Source: Streptomyces sp. CBMA152
Lineage (GTDB): Bacteria > Actinomycetota > Actinomycetes > Streptomycetales > Streptomycetaceae
Length of the DNA stretch: 64,000 nucleotides
Reading direction: 5' to 3'
Assembly (NCBI RefSeq): GCF_014596475.1
Contig: NZ_MECJ01000007.1
Coordinates: forward strand, 124,001 to 188,000
Both the position numbers and the translations under genes were made by a program. Shown piece after piece: positions 1-8,096 of the stretch (within the stretch, counting starts at the first letter, position 1; each line of letters begins with the position of its first letter). The notes beneath the pieces are model-generated. The model worked only from the letters and a program-made list of their open reading frames with translations. It was not told the origin of the DNA and searched no databases.

Positions 1-167
1 AGCGCGGTGGCGAACAGGACCACCGCGATCACCGCGAGCACGATCGGCGCCGCCAGCGGGACGCTCGGCAGGGTGCCCAGCGAGTCCCAGAGCCGGGCAC
101 CGGCCCAGGAGAGCACTCCGGCGACGGCGAACAGTCCCGCCAGTACGCCCAGCCGCAGTTGTTTCAC
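1..167 (-). CDS. DUF3180 family membrane protein (3' part outside window)
   Basis: Only the first 55 codons are inside the window; the gene runs off its left edge. The GTG at 165-167 opens with VKQLRLGVLAGLFAVAGVLS, followed by a second hydrophobic stretch (APIVLAVIAVVLFATA), so this is an integral membrane protein with at least two helices near its N-terminus. It lies 51 bp downstream of folK on the same strand. DUF3180 genes usually follow folK in actinobacteria, and that context together with the start sequence drives the call. Its function is unknown; co-transcription with the folate genes is inferred from spacing. The coding frame stays open to base 1. Confidence 0.8.
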   Translation of the reverse strand, partial: MKQLRLGVLAGLFAVAGVLSWAGARLWDSLGTLPSVPLAAPIVLAVIAVVLFATA

Positions 168-218
168 CGAAGAGTGCCCTTCGTCTCCAGAACCGATACG
201 CCGTCAGCAGCCTAACGA

Positions 219-833
219 CTACTCGGGCAGGCGCAGTTCCAGGTCGGCGCGCGGCAGCACGCCTTCGCGGCCGATCGCGGCGAGCAGTTCGGCGACCGGG
301 CCCCGGCCGGGCAGCTGGGCCTCCGGGTCCACGTCGTGCCAGGGGACGAGGACGAACGCCCGCTCGTGGGCGCGCGGGTGGGGGAGCGTCAGGACCGGGT
401 CGTCGCTGATCACATCGGCGTAGGCAACGATGTCCACGTCGATCGTGCGCGGCCCCCAGCGCTCCTCGCGGACGCGGTCGAAGGCCTCCTCGATGGCCTG
501 GCCGCGCTCCAGGAGCGAGCTGGGGGGCAGCGTCGTCTTCACCACGACCACCGCGTTGAAGTACGAGGGCTGCGAGCCGGGGGCGACGCCCCAGGGCTCC
601 GTCTCGTACACGGGGGAGACCGCCTTGACCCGCAGGCCGGGGGTGTCCTCCAGGGCGTCGATGGCGCCCTGGAGCGTCTCCATGCGGTTGCCGAGGTTGG
701 AGCCGAGGGAGATCACGGCGCGTTTCGGGTTGGACAGGGTGACGTCCGCCGCGTCCACCTGCTCGACCACCGAGGCGGGCACCGGCTGTACGGTCGGGTC
801 GCTCTGCGGGCCTTCGTGCGAGAACACAGTCAT
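219..833 (-). CDS. folK: 2-amino-4-hydroxy-6-hydroxymethyldihydropteridine diphosphokinase
   Basis: This 204-residue HPPK transfers pyrophosphate from ATP to 6-hydroxymethyl-7,8-dihydropterin in the cytosolic folate pathway. The family hallmarks are visible: ISLGSNLGNR (41-50), RWGPRTIDVDIV (about 125-136, with the two Asp residues that bind magnesium in the family) and PHPRAHERAFVLVP (151-164). About 37 extra residues precede the domain, as is common in streptomycetes. The ATG at 831-833 overlaps the folB stop by 4 bp (ATGA), implying translational coupling. Order of transcription is folP, NTF2-like, folB, folK, DUF3180. Confidence 0.96.
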   Translation of the reverse strand: MTVFSHEGPQSDPTVQPVPASVVEQVDAADVTLSNPKRAVISLGSNLGNRMETLQGAIDALEDTPGLRVKAVSPVYETEPWGVAPGSQPSYFNAVVVVKTTLPPSSLLERGQAIEEAFDRVREERWGPRTIDVDIVAYADVISDDPVLTLPHPRAHERAFVLVPWHDVDPEAQLPGRGPVAELLAAIGREGVLPRADLELRLPE

Positions 834-1198
834 ACTCGGCTCCGGGTGATGGTGATGGTCACGTCGTCGAAGGGGACGGTGATCGGCGCGTCCGGCTTGT
901 GGACGCACACCTCCACCTGCTGCACCCCGGCATGCTTCAGGCACTGCTGGGCGATGCGCTCGGCCAGCGTCTCGATCAGGTCGACCGGCTCGCCCTGGAC
1001 CACGTCCACGACCTCCTCGGCCACCACTCCGTAGTGCACGGTCTTCGCCAGGTCGTCGTCGGCCGCCGCGGGGCGGGTGTCGAGGCCGAGCACCAGGTCG
1101 ACGATGAAGGTCTGGCCCTCTTCGCGCTCCCGGGGGAAGACGCCATGGTGCCCGCGAGCCTTGAGGCCGCGCAGCGCGACACGATCCACGCGAATCAC
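830..1198 (-). CDS. folB: dihydroneopterin aldolase
   Basis: This 122-residue protein cleaves 7,8-dihydroneopterin to 6-hydroxymethyldihydropterin and glycolaldehyde. Length and sequence match the small homo-octameric FolB family. HHGVFPREREEGQ (17-29) carries the conserved Glu (about E24), VHYG carries Tyr56, and VHKPDAPI carries Lys101; these correspond to the substrate-binding Glu and catalytic Tyr/Lys of characterised aldolases. It overlaps folK by 4 bp. A 154-bp gap separates it from the NTF2-like gene upstream; I saw no gene or clear terminator in that gap, so it may still be read from folP. Confidence 0.96.
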   Translation of the reverse strand: MIRVDRVALRGLKARGHHGVFPREREEGQTFIVDLVLGLDTRPAAADDDLAKTVHYGVVAEEVVDVVQGEPVDLIETLAERIAQQCLKHAGVQQVEVCVHKPDAPITVPFDDVTITITRSRV

Positions 1199-1352
1199 TC
1201 CTGCTGTCGTTGGTCAGACGGGACACGGCCGCGTGCGGGCGGCTCATTACCCACCATCGAATCTACCTGCGGGCACTGACAACGCTCGCCCACGGGGGCT
1301 ATGGACAGACGGCGTCAGGACTGGTACCCGCCCCTACCCCGAGCCCCCTGTT

Positions 1353-1805
1353 TCAATCCTCGTCCTCGCCCGTTTCCGCCAGGACGGGCGAGCCGTGGTG
1401 GGACCAGAGCTTCCAGCCCTCGGGTGTGCGGCGGAACACATTGGTGGCGACCACGAGCTGGCCGACCAGCGGCCCGAGCTCGCCGCCGTCCTGGGCGGGG
1501 CCGCCGCTGAGGATGTTCTCGGTACAGGTGACCAGGGCGGTGTCGGCCAGCACGACGACCTTCACATCGGTCAGGAAGAACTGGATGTACTCCGTGTTCG
1601 CCATGATCAGCGCGTACGAGCGGAGCACCTCGCCGCGACCGGACAGGACCGGCCAGCCGGGGTGGACGCAGGAGATCGCGGTGTCCCCGGCGTCGGTGGC
1701 GCTCAGCCAGAGCTCGGAGAGCTCGTCGAAGTCGCCGCGCTCCAGCGTCTCGTAGAAGGCGGTGTTGGCGAGCTCGACGGCCTCTATGTCCGTGCGGGCA
1801 CTCAC
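1353..1805 (-). CDS. nuclear transport factor 2-like (SnoaL/DUF4440-type) protein
   Basis: This is a 150-residue cone-fold protein with no signal peptide or membrane segment. Visible NTF2-like features are an N-terminal helix with NTAFYETLERGDFDELSELW, the WPVLSGRGEVLRSYALIM segment and a C-terminal WKLWSHHGSPV strand, a pattern seen in small actinobacterial NTF2 proteins. The GTG at 1803-1805 overlaps the folP stop (GTGA), so it is coupled to folP. The gene is commonly found inside actinobacterial fol operons, but its substrate or partner is not known; a link to pterin or folate metabolism is inference from position only. Confidence 0.85.
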   Translation of the reverse strand: MSARTDIEAVELANTAFYETLERGDFDELSELWLSATDAGDTAISCVHPGWPVLSGRGEVLRSYALIMANTEYIQFFLTDVKVVVLADTALVTCTENILSGGPAQDGGELGPLVGQLVVATNVFRRTPEGWKLWSHHGSPVLAETGEDED

Positions 1806-2662
1806 GTGGCTCCCTCGACCGCGCGCGCGACGCGGACGGCGTCGGCGGTGGCCCGCACCTCGTGGACGCGGACCGCCCAGGCGCCCTCGTGCGCGGCGAT
1901 GGCGGAGACGGCGGCCGTGGCGGCGTCGCGCTCGCGCGCGGGCGGCGGTCCGGAGCCGTCCCCGGCGAGCACGTGGCCGAGGAACCGCTTGCGGGAGGCG
2001 GCGACGAGCAGGGGGTGGCCGAGCGCGCGCAGGTCGGCGAGGTGGGCGACGAGCGCCAGGTCGTGCTCGGCCTGCTTGGCGAAGCCCAGGCCCGGGTCGA
2101 CGACGATCTTCTCGGGGGCGATGCCGCCCGCGACGACGGCCGCCACGCGTGCGTGGAGCTCGGCGACGACCTCGGCGACCACGTCCCCGTACACCGCGCG
2201 GCTGTTCATGTCCTGGCTGAAGCCGCGCCAGTGCATGACGACGAACGGGGCGCCGCAGGCGGCGACCGCCGGGATCATGGCCGGGTCGGCGAGGCCGCCG
2301 CTGACGTCGTTGACGAGCAACGCGCCCGCCGCGACGGCCTGTTCGGCGACCGAGGCGCGCATGGTGTCGACGGAGACGGTGACGCCCTCGGCGGCCAGGC
2401 CCCGCACCACCGGCACAACTCGGCGCAGCTCCTCGTCCTCGTCGACGCGGGTCGCGCCCGGGCGGGTCGACTCGCCGCCGACGTCCACCAGGTCGGCGCC
2501 CTCGGCGACAAGGTTGAGGCCGTGCTTGATCGCGGCGGCCGTGTCGAACCAGCGGCCGCCGTCGGAGAAGGAGTCGGGCGTGACATTGACCACGCCCATG
2601 ACCGCGCAGCGGTCCCACTCGGGCAGCCCGGTGACCGTGCCGCGTCGGCGCAACGTACTCAT
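1802..2662 (-). CDS. folP: dihydropteroate synthase
   Basis: This 286-residue TIM-barrel enzyme condenses hydroxymethyldihydropterin pyrophosphate with p-aminobenzoate to make dihydropteroate; it is the sulfonamide target. The family motifs are all present: NVTPDSFSDGG (26-36), DVGGESTRPGA (60-70), NDVSGG, VDPGLGFAK and ASRKRFLG, with a C-terminal VRVHEV. Length is normal. The ATG start lies 16 bp downstream of the marR-like stop, so regulator and folP could be co-transcribed. folE is not in the window. Streptomycetes often carry a second FolP-like protein; this copy has all loops intact and sits with folB and folK, so it is probably the active one. Confidence 0.96.
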   Translation of the reverse strand: MSTLRRRGTVTGLPEWDRCAVMGVVNVTPDSFSDGGRWFDTAAAIKHGLNLVAEGADLVDVGGESTRPGATRVDEDEELRRVVPVVRGLAAEGVTVSVDTMRASVAEQAVAAGALLVNDVSGGLADPAMIPAVAACGAPFVVMHWRGFSQDMNSRAVYGDVVAEVVAELHARVAAVVAGGIAPEKIVVDPGLGFAKQAEHDLALVAHLADLRALGHPLLVAASRKRFLGHVLAGDGSGPPPARERDAATAAVSAIAAHEGAWAVRVHEVRATADAVRVARAVEGAT

Positions 2663-2678
2663 ACGTCCAGCGTAGGCG

Positions 2679-3161
2679 TCAGCCGACGGTCCCCGGACCA
2701 GACCCCGTACGAGATCCCGGGCCGCCGGTCAGACGCCGCAGGAGTTCGTGCAGGGCGCCCCGGTCGGCGCCGGGGAGCGCGTCCAGGGCGGTGTGGGTGC
2801 CGTGCATGCCGGCCCGGACGGTCTCGACGGCCTGGGCGCCGCCGTCGGTGAGGACGACGTTCTTGACCCGGCGGTCGGTGGGGCTGGGCTCGCGGCGGAC
2901 CAGGTCGCGGCTCTCCAGGCGGTCCACGATGCCGGTGACGTTGGAGGCGTCGCAGTGCAGCGTGGTGGCGAGCGAGCGCATGGAGGCGGGGCCCCGGCGC
3001 AGCACGGTCAGCGTCTTGGCCTGGCTGGCGGTGAGGCCCACCTCGGCGGCGGCCGAGGTGAAGTCGCCGTAGTAGTCCGCCAGGGAGTCCCAGAGGGCGT
3101 CCATGAGCACGTCGTTCGTCACGGCGTGGGACACGGCGGCCGGGCGGCTGGTTCCAGACAT
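2679..3161 (-). CDS. MarR-family transcriptional regulator
   Basis: This 160-residue winged-helix protein has GLTASQAKTLTVLRRGPASM followed by the recognition-helix region TLHCDASNVTGIVDRLESRDLVRRE and the beta-wing SPTDRRVKNVVLT, the standard MarR layout. It is divergent from an MFS exporter at 3308 across 146 bp holding several inverted repeats. The usual arrangement in this family is local repression of both promoters until a drug or aromatic ligand binds; that is inference here. It sits upstream of folP on the same strand with a 16-bp gap, so derepression might also raise folP expression. Confidence 0.92.
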   Translation of the reverse strand: MSGTSRPAAVSHAVTNDVLMDALWDSLADYYGDFTSAAAEVGLTASQAKTLTVLRRGPASMRSLATTLHCDASNVTGIVDRLESRDLVRREPSPTDRRVKNVVLTDGGAQAVETVRAGMHGTHTALDALPGADRGALHELLRRLTGGPGSRTGSGPGTVG

Positions 3162-3184
3162 GGCGCCACCTTACCGCGAGAAAC

Positions 3185-3257
3185 TTGACGATCTCAACCT
3201 TTGAGGTTTACCGTCACTCTAGTTGCTTGAGGTAATCAAGCACTTGAGGTAATCAAG
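3185..3257. promoter_or_regulatory. Probable MarR operator/promoter region with palindromes
   Basis: Two direct copies of CTTGAGGTAATCAAG lie at 3226-3240 and 3243-3257, 17 bp start to start. Each is itself a palindrome (CTTGA-N5-TCAAG). A separate palindrome, AACCT-N3-AGGTT (3196-3208), lies between TTGACG (3185-3190) and TACCGT (3209-3214), a plausible plus-strand promoter with an 18-bp spacer. A further CTCAAG half-site follows near 3268. Placement between the divergent marR-like and MFS genes makes these the likely MarR binding sites; no footprint is known. Confidence 0.7.
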
Positions 3258-3307
3258 CATCGACCACCTCAAGCAATCCCTCCCTACGGACTCCTACGGA
3301 AGAAACC

Positions 3308-4798
3308 GTGACTCCCACACATCACGTGGCGCCCACGCGCCCCACCGGCGGCCCCGCGCTCGTCCTGGTCCTCGGGCTGGCCGCCATGGTCGTCTCGATG
3401 ATGCAGACCCTGGTCGTGCCGATCCTGGGCATCATCCAGAACGACCTCGGCACCTCCACCTCCAACGTCAGCTGGGTCACCACCGCGACCCTGCTGTCCG
3501 CCGCCGTCTTCACCCCGCTGCTCGGCCGCTTCGGCGACATGCACGGCAAGAAGCCCACGCTCATAGGCGTGCTCGTCCTCATGGTCGCGGGCTCGGTCCT
3601 GGCGGCCACCACCAGCTCGCTGCTCTGGCTGATCGTCGGCCGGGTGATGCAGGGCGCGGCCACCGCGATCTTCCCGCTCGCCCTGTCCGTACTCCGCGAG
3701 GAGGTCCGCCCGGAGAAGCTGCACGGCGCGATGGCGCTGGTCAGCGGCACCCTGGCGTTCGGCAGCGGTCTCGCGCTCGTCGGCGCCGGTCTGCTCACGC
3801 AGGGCGACCACCCCGACTACCACCGGGTCTTCTGGCTCGCCGCCGTCCTCGCGATCGTCGCCCTGGTGGCCGTCGTCGCGGGCGTCCCGGCCTCGCGCCA
3901 CAAGCCCGGCGGACGCACCGACTGGCTCGGCGCGGGCACGCTGGCGGCCCTCCTGGTCCTCCTGCTGCTGCCGATCTCGCAGGGTCACGAGTGGGGCTGG
4001 TCCTCCGGCCGCACGCTGGGCCTGTTCGCCGCGGCCGTCGCCATGACCGTGGTCTGGGTCCTGGTCGAGAACAAGGTCAAGGCGCCCATGGTGGACATGA
4101 AGATGTTCGCCCACCGCCCGGTCTTCTTCACCAACCTGGCCGGTCTGCTGCTCGGCTTCGCGATGTTCTCGCAGTTCATCGGCGTCTCGTACCTGGTGCA
4201 GATGCCGGAGAAGATCACCGGTTACGGGTTCACGGCGTCCGTGCTGCGCGCCTCGGTCGAGTACCTGCTGCCGACCACGATCATGTCGCTGCTCGCCGCC
4301 CAGCTCGGCGGCATGCTGGTCCGCCGCATCGGCGCGCGCTTCACGCTGACCATCGGCGCCGTCTTCGGTGTCGTCGGCTTCGCGTGGCTGACCGGCGCGC
4401 ACGACACCACCGCGTCGGTGATCCTCGCGGGCATGGTGATCGGTGTGGCCATCAGCTTCGGTTACGCGGCGATGCCCGCGCTGATCGTGGCGAGCGTCCC
4501 GCACCACCAGACGGGTATCGCGAACGGGATCAACTCGATCTCGCGGTCCGTCGGCAGCGCGATCGCCAGTGCGGTGATCACGTCTCTGCTCGCCTCCAAG
4601 ACGATCCAGCACCTGCCGCCGGGGATCCCCGCGCTGCCGCAGGAGAGCCAGTTCACGCTGAGCTTCGCGCTCGCCGGTGGTGCGTTCCTGCTGGTCGTGG
4701 TCGTGGCCCTGCTCGGGCTTAAGTCCGACCGGAAGCCGCAGGCCGATGCGGTCGTGACCGGGGTGGATGCCTCTGAAGAGGCCAAGGTCAACGCCTGA
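3308..4798 (+). CDS. MFS transporter, DHA2 (EmrB/QacA-like) drug exporter
   Basis: This is a 496-residue polytopic inner-membrane protein with about 12-14 hydrophobic segments from residue 15 to 475. Motif A is present as LLGRFGDMHGKKP between the second and third helices. A MVVSMMQTLVVPILG first helix and a GRVMQGAATAIFPLALSVLREE segment resemble DHA2 proton antiporters. The GTG start at 3308 leaves a short hydrophilic N-terminus; the only Shine-Dalgarno-like signal is a weak GGA about 7 bases upstream. It is divergent from the MarR gene and followed by a strong hairpin terminator. The substrate is not predictable; export of an antimicrobial or aromatic compound is inferred from the regulator type. 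Confidence 0.9.
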   Translation: MTPTHHVAPTRPTGGPALVLVLGLAAMVVSMMQTLVVPILGIIQNDLGTSTSNVSWVTTATLLSAAVFTPLLGRFGDMHGKKPTLIGVLVLMVAGSVLAATTSSLLWLIVGRVMQGAATAIFPLALSVLREEVRPEKLHGAMALVSGTLAFGSGLALVGAGLLTQGDHPDYHRVFWLAAVLAIVALVAVVAGVPASRHKPGGRTDWLGAGTLAALLVLLLLPISQGHEWGWSSGRTLGLFAAAVAMTVVWVLVENKVKAPMVDMKMFAHRPVFFTNLAGLLLGFAMFSQFIGVSYLVQMPEKITGYGFTASVLRASVEYLLPTTIMSLLAAQLGGMLVRRIGARFTLTIGAVFGVVGFAWLTGAHDTTASVILAGMVIGVAISFGYAAMPALIVASVPHHQTGIANGINSISRSVGSAIASAVITSLLASKTIQHLPPGIPALPQESQFTLSFALAGGAFLLVVVVALLGLKSDRKPQADAVVTGVDASEEAKVNA

Positions 4799-4821
4799 CC
4801 GGTGCCCTAGCGGGCAACACG

Positions 4822-4856
4822 AAAGGGGCCCGGGGATTTCCCCCGGGCCCCTTTTT
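4822..4856 (+). terminator. Rho-independent terminator after the MFS gene
   Basis: AAAGGGGCCCGGGG and CCCCGGGCCCCTTTTT form a long GC-rich stem with a 5-base loop (atttc) followed by a T tract, 24 bp after the stop codon. Confidence 0.9.
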
Positions 4857-4879
4857 CGGACTCCGTCCGTCGGACGTTT

Positions 4880-4930
4880 GCTGCGGGCCGTGCGTGGCTG
4901 GTCGCGCAGTTCCCCGCGCCCCTAAAAGCC
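4880..4930. repeat. Interspersed palindromic repeat, copy A (partial)
   Basis: This carries the 20-base core GCGCAGTTCCCCGCGCCCCT (4904-4923) preceded by the ctgcggg...gtg..tggctggtc module. It is a half element without the inverted core copy. It lies between the convergent 3' ends of the MFS gene (+) and the lysyltransferase gene (-). The same core recurs at seven other loci in the window. Confidence 0.85.
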
Positions 4931-4941
4931 ACAAGCCAGGC

Positions 4942-6783
4942 TTACGCCGCCCGTACCTCGCTCTCCGTGGACGCGAGGTGCGCGCACGGACGCTTGCGGT
5001 TGGCGCGGCTGAAGCGGGCGAAGGGGCGGGGGAGGGCGACGTTGACGAAGCCCTCGGCCTGCATCACCGCGAAGCCGATGCGCGGCAGGTCACCGTGGGC
5101 GCGGTAGACCATGAAACGCGGTTCCCAGCGCGGCTGGAACTTGGCGTTGAACTTGTACAGCGACTCGATCTGGAACCAGCGGGACAGGAAGACAAGCAGT
5201 CCGCGCCAGAGCCGCAGCACCGGGCCGGCGCCGATCTTCTCGCCGCGCGCGAGCGCCGAGCGGAACATCGCGAAGTTCAGCGAGACGTGCTCGATGTTCA
5301 GCTTCGGGGCGGCCTGGAGCGAGGCGACGATCAGCAGCTCGTTCATGCCCGGGTCGGCGGACCGGTCGCGGCGCATGAGCTCCAGCGACATCCCGTCCTT
5401 GCCCCAGGGGACGAAGTGGATCATGGCCTTCAGGTCGCCGTACGGCCCCGGCTCGCCCGAGCCGTCGTCGTCGGCCTTGTGGGCGGTGGCGATCACGCAG
5501 TCGCCGTCGTCCGGGTCGCCGATCCGCCCGAGCGCCATCGAGAAGCCGCGCTCGGTGTCGGTGCCGCGCCAGGCCTCGGCGGCCCGCTGAATCCGTTCCA
5601 GCTCGCCTACGGAGAGATCACGGACGCGCCGTACGCGGGTTTCGTAGCCATTGCGCTCGATGCGCTTGACCATCTGGCGTACGTTCCGCATGGCGCGCCC
5701 GGAAAGGGAGAAATCCGCGGCGTCCACCACCGCCTCGTCACCCAGCTCCAGGGCGTCGAGCCCGGTCTCGCGGGTCCACACCTCGCCACCTGTCTCCGAG
5801 CAGCCGACCACGGCCGGCGTCCAGGAGTGCGCCTTGGCCTCGTCCATGAAGCGCTCGATGGCGCCCGGCCAGGCCTCGACGTCGCCGATCGGGTCGCCCG
5901 AGGCGAGCATCACACCGGAGACGACGCGGTAGGTGACGGCGGCCTTGCCGCTGGGGGAGAAGACGACCGCCTTGTCGCGGCGGAGCGCGAAGTGGCCCAG
6001 CGAGTCGCGGGCGCCGTGCTTGGCGAGCAGGTCGCGCAGCTGGCGCTCGTCGTCCTCGGTGAGCCGGGCGGCCGGGTGCTCGGGGCGGAAGGCCAGGTAG
6101 ATCGTGGTGATCGCGGTGAGCAGGCCGAGCGCGCCCAGCGAGTAGCCGACGGTCCAGCTGGTGTCGCCCGCGTACTCGACGGGGCCCTCGAAGCCGAACA
6201 GGCCGTACATCACATGCTGGATACGGTCGGCGATCGACGGGTTGCCGACGACCCGGCCCGGGTGGACCGAGACGATCACCAGACCGAGGCCGAGCGAGCC
6301 GGAGCCGAGCAGGATGAAGTTGGCCAGCGCCTTCCAGCGGCTGCGCGGATCGGGCAGCGCGGTGAACTCGTCGCGGTGGCGGACCAGCAGCACGAGCAGC
6401 GCGATCGAGATCAGCACGCCGATGATCGAGTGCCGGTACAGGAACTGGGCCACCGCGCCGATCGGCAGCAGGGCGACCGCGGCCCGCCAGGCCCGCCGCT
6501 TGCGCCGCTTCAGGCCGTGGGCCAGGAGCAGCAGCAGGACGCCGGTGCTGAGCGCCAGGGCCGCCGCGAAGGGACCCGTCGTGCCCGGTAGGACTTCCGT
6601 CACAGCATGCATCCTGCTGGCGCGGAAGCGCGGGAAGATGCCTGCGGCGATGTTGAGCAGGCCTACGAAGGTCGCAGCCGTGCCGACCAGTGAGGGAACC
6701 GAGTCGGGGCGCGGTCCGCGGAGGACTTTGCGCGCGCCGGCCGGAACCGAACCCTTTTTGTCCCCATCTATCCTGACAGACAT
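4942..6783 (-). CDS. phosphatidylglycerol lysyltransferase-domain membrane protein (MprF/LysX C-terminal type, DUF2156)
   Basis: This is a 613-residue protein with an N-terminal membrane region of about six helices (roughly residues 30-215) followed by a cytosolic DUF2156 acyltransferase-fold domain. In MprF and mycobacterial LysX this domain transfers an aminoacyl group from tRNA to phosphatidylglycerol. Seen here are SPSGKAAVTYRVVSGVMLASGDPIGD, SLSGRAMRNVRQMVKRIERNG and MSLELMRRD...MNELLIV, typical of the family's catalytic half. There is no lysyl-tRNA synthetase domain, unlike LysX. The ATG at 6781-6783 (preceded by GGGAAG) is preferred to a TTG 48 bp upstream. The likely role is cationic lipid modification of the envelope; the amino acid used is not predictable. 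Confidence 0.85.
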   Translation of the reverse strand: MSVRIDGDKKGSVPAGARKVLRGPRPDSVPSLVGTAATFVGLLNIAAGIFPRFRASRMHAVTEVLPGTTGPFAAALALSTGVLLLLLAHGLKRRKRRAWRAAVALLPIGAVAQFLYRHSIIGVLISIALLVLLVRHRDEFTALPDPRSRWKALANFILLGSGSLGLGLVIVSVHPGRVVGNPSIADRIQHVMYGLFGFEGPVEYAGDTSWTVGYSLGALGLLTAITTIYLAFRPEHPAARLTEDDERQLRDLLAKHGARDSLGHFALRRDKAVVFSPSGKAAVTYRVVSGVMLASGDPIGDVEAWPGAIERFMDEAKAHSWTPAVVGCSETGGEVWTRETGLDALELGDEAVVDAADFSLSGRAMRNVRQMVKRIERNGYETRVRRVRDLSVGELERIQRAAEAWRGTDTERGFSMALGRIGDPDDGDCVIATAHKADDDGSGEPGPYGDLKAMIHFVPWGKDGMSLELMRRDRSADPGMNELLIVASLQAAPKLNIEHVSLNFAMFRSALARGEKIGAGPVLRLWRGLLVFLSRWFQIESLYKFNAKFQPRWEPRFMVYRAHGDLPRIGFAVMQAEGFVNVALPRPFARFSRANRKRPCAHLASTESEVRAA

Positions 6784-6936
6784 CGCTTCCCGTGACTCCG
6801 CGAGAGATCCTGGTTGTCGGAACAGTGACAAGGTAGCCGCTGTCTTCCGGACAATTTGCGCCCTCTAGGACGGCACTTCCAGGGGGCGGGTTCCCTCGGT
6901 CTCAGGAAAATCTCAGTCAGAAAGTTTCTACGACTC

Positions 6937-8049
6937 ATGGGTCTCACGAGCAACACGGTCCTGATACTCGCCGTCGTCCTGGCGGTGGTGTTCTTCGGGC
7001 TCACCATCTGGCTCTGGCCGCGACTGGCCAAGCGCAGCTGGCGAGCCGTCGTGGGCCGCATCGGCCTGCTCCTCGGCACGCAGCTGATGCTCTTCGCCTC
7101 GGTGGGCCTCGCGGCCAACAACTCTTTCCTCTTCTACGGCTCGTGGGCGGACCTTTTCGGCCAGGAGCAGGACATGGGCGTGGTGGTCGACCACTCCGCC
7201 GGCAGCAAGGACATCAAGGTCACGGGCAAGGAGAAGCCCGACACTCCGGGCGCCGGCAACCGCGCCATGGGGGGTGAGATCCAGAAGATCGTCGTCTCGG
7301 GCCAGCAGTCCAAAATAGCCAGCCCCGCCTACGTCTATCTGCCCCCCGAGTACTTCCAGAAGAAGTACGAGAACCAGAAGTTCCCCGCCGCCGTGGTCCT
7401 CACCGGCTACCCCGGTACCGCCGAGAACCTGATCAAAGGGCTGAGGTACCCGAAGACGGCGTGGGCGCAGGTCAAGCAGAAGAAGGCGCAGCCCATGATC
7501 CTGGTCATGATGCGCCCGACCGTCGCGCCGCCGCGTGACACCGAGTGCGTGGACATCCCGGGCGGCCCGCAGACCGAGACCTTCTTCGCCAAGGACCTCC
7601 CCAAGGCCGTCTCGCAGACGTACCGCGTCGGCACCAAGCCCCAGAACTGGGGCTTCATCGGGAACTCGACGGGCGGCTACTGCGCCCTGAAGATCGGCAT
7701 CCACCACCCCGAGGTCTTCGGCGCCAGCGCGGGCCTGTCGGCGTACTACAAGGCCGCCAGCGACCCGACCACCGGTGATCTCTTCCACGGCGACAAGAAG
7801 GCGCGCGACCGCTCCAACCTGCTGTGGGCGCTGGACCACGTGCCCGCCGGCAAGTCGTCGTTCCTGGTCACCAGCTCGAAGTCGGGCGAGGACAACCTGA
7901 AGCCGACGCTGAAGTTCATCGAGAAGGTGAAGTCGCCCGCGCGCGTGTCGTCGATCACGCTCAACAGCGGCGGGCACAACTTCAACACCTGGCGGCGCGA
8001 GATCCCGCCGACCCTGGAGTGGATCAGCAGCCGTCTGACCGGCAACTGA
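6937..8049 (+). CDS. membrane-anchored alpha/beta-hydrolase esterase (esterase D/mycolyltransferase-like)
   Basis: This 370-residue protein has two N-terminal membrane helices (about 5-27 and 39-60) and an exported-type esterase domain (about 115-365). The nucleophile elbow is GFIGNSTGGYCAL with Ser244, and the histidine is in NSGGHNFNTW (His347); the acid is probably in SKSGEDNL (about 315-320). The YVYLPPEYF...FPAAVVLTGYPGT start is typical of the esterase family that includes S-formylglutathione hydrolase and the antigen 85 mycolyltransferases. Streptomyces has no mycolic acids, so the substrate is unknown. It is divergent from the lysyltransferase across 153 bp, suggesting a shared envelope function. 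The ATG at 6937 has only a weak Shine-Dalgarno. Confidence 0.85.
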   Translation: MGLTSNTVLILAVVLAVVFFGLTIWLWPRLAKRSWRAVVGRIGLLLGTQLMLFASVGLAANNSFLFYGSWADLFGQEQDMGVVVDHSAGSKDIKVTGKEKPDTPGAGNRAMGGEIQKIVVSGQQSKIASPAYVYLPPEYFQKKYENQKFPAAVVLTGYPGTAENLIKGLRYPKTAWAQVKQKKAQPMILVMMRPTVAPPRDTECVDIPGGPQTETFFAKDLPKAVSQTYRVGTKPQNWGFIGNSTGGYCALKIGIHHPEVFGASAGLSAYYKAASDPTTGDLFHGDKKARDRSNLLWALDHVPAGKSSFLVTSSKSGEDNLKPTLKFIEKVKSPARVSSITLNSGGHNFNTWRREIPPTLEWISSRLTGN

Positions 8050-8076
8050 TCACATCCCCTCCATCGAGACGATCAT

Positions 8077-8094
8077 CGGCCGCCTCGGCGGCCG
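8077..8094. terminator. Bidirectional hairpin between convergent genes
   Basis: CGGCCGCC-TC-GGCGGCCG forms a perfect 8-bp stem between the esterase stop (8049) and the ABC ATPase stop (8097), followed by CTTTAG. It lacks a strong T tract. Confidence 0.6.
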
Positions 8095-8096
8095 CT

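Noticed and set aside
3226..3257. HAIR (HspR) elements, suggested by CTTGAG
   Set aside because: HAIR is CTTGAGT-N7-ACTCAAG; here the arms are CTTGA-N5-TCAAG with a different spacing and no heat-shock gene nearby.
6784..6831. TTG start at 6831 giving 16 more residues to the lysyltransferase
   Set aside because: TTG starts are rare, the extra residues (MSLFRQPGSLAESREA) look non-conserved, and the ATG at 6783 has a better ribosome site.
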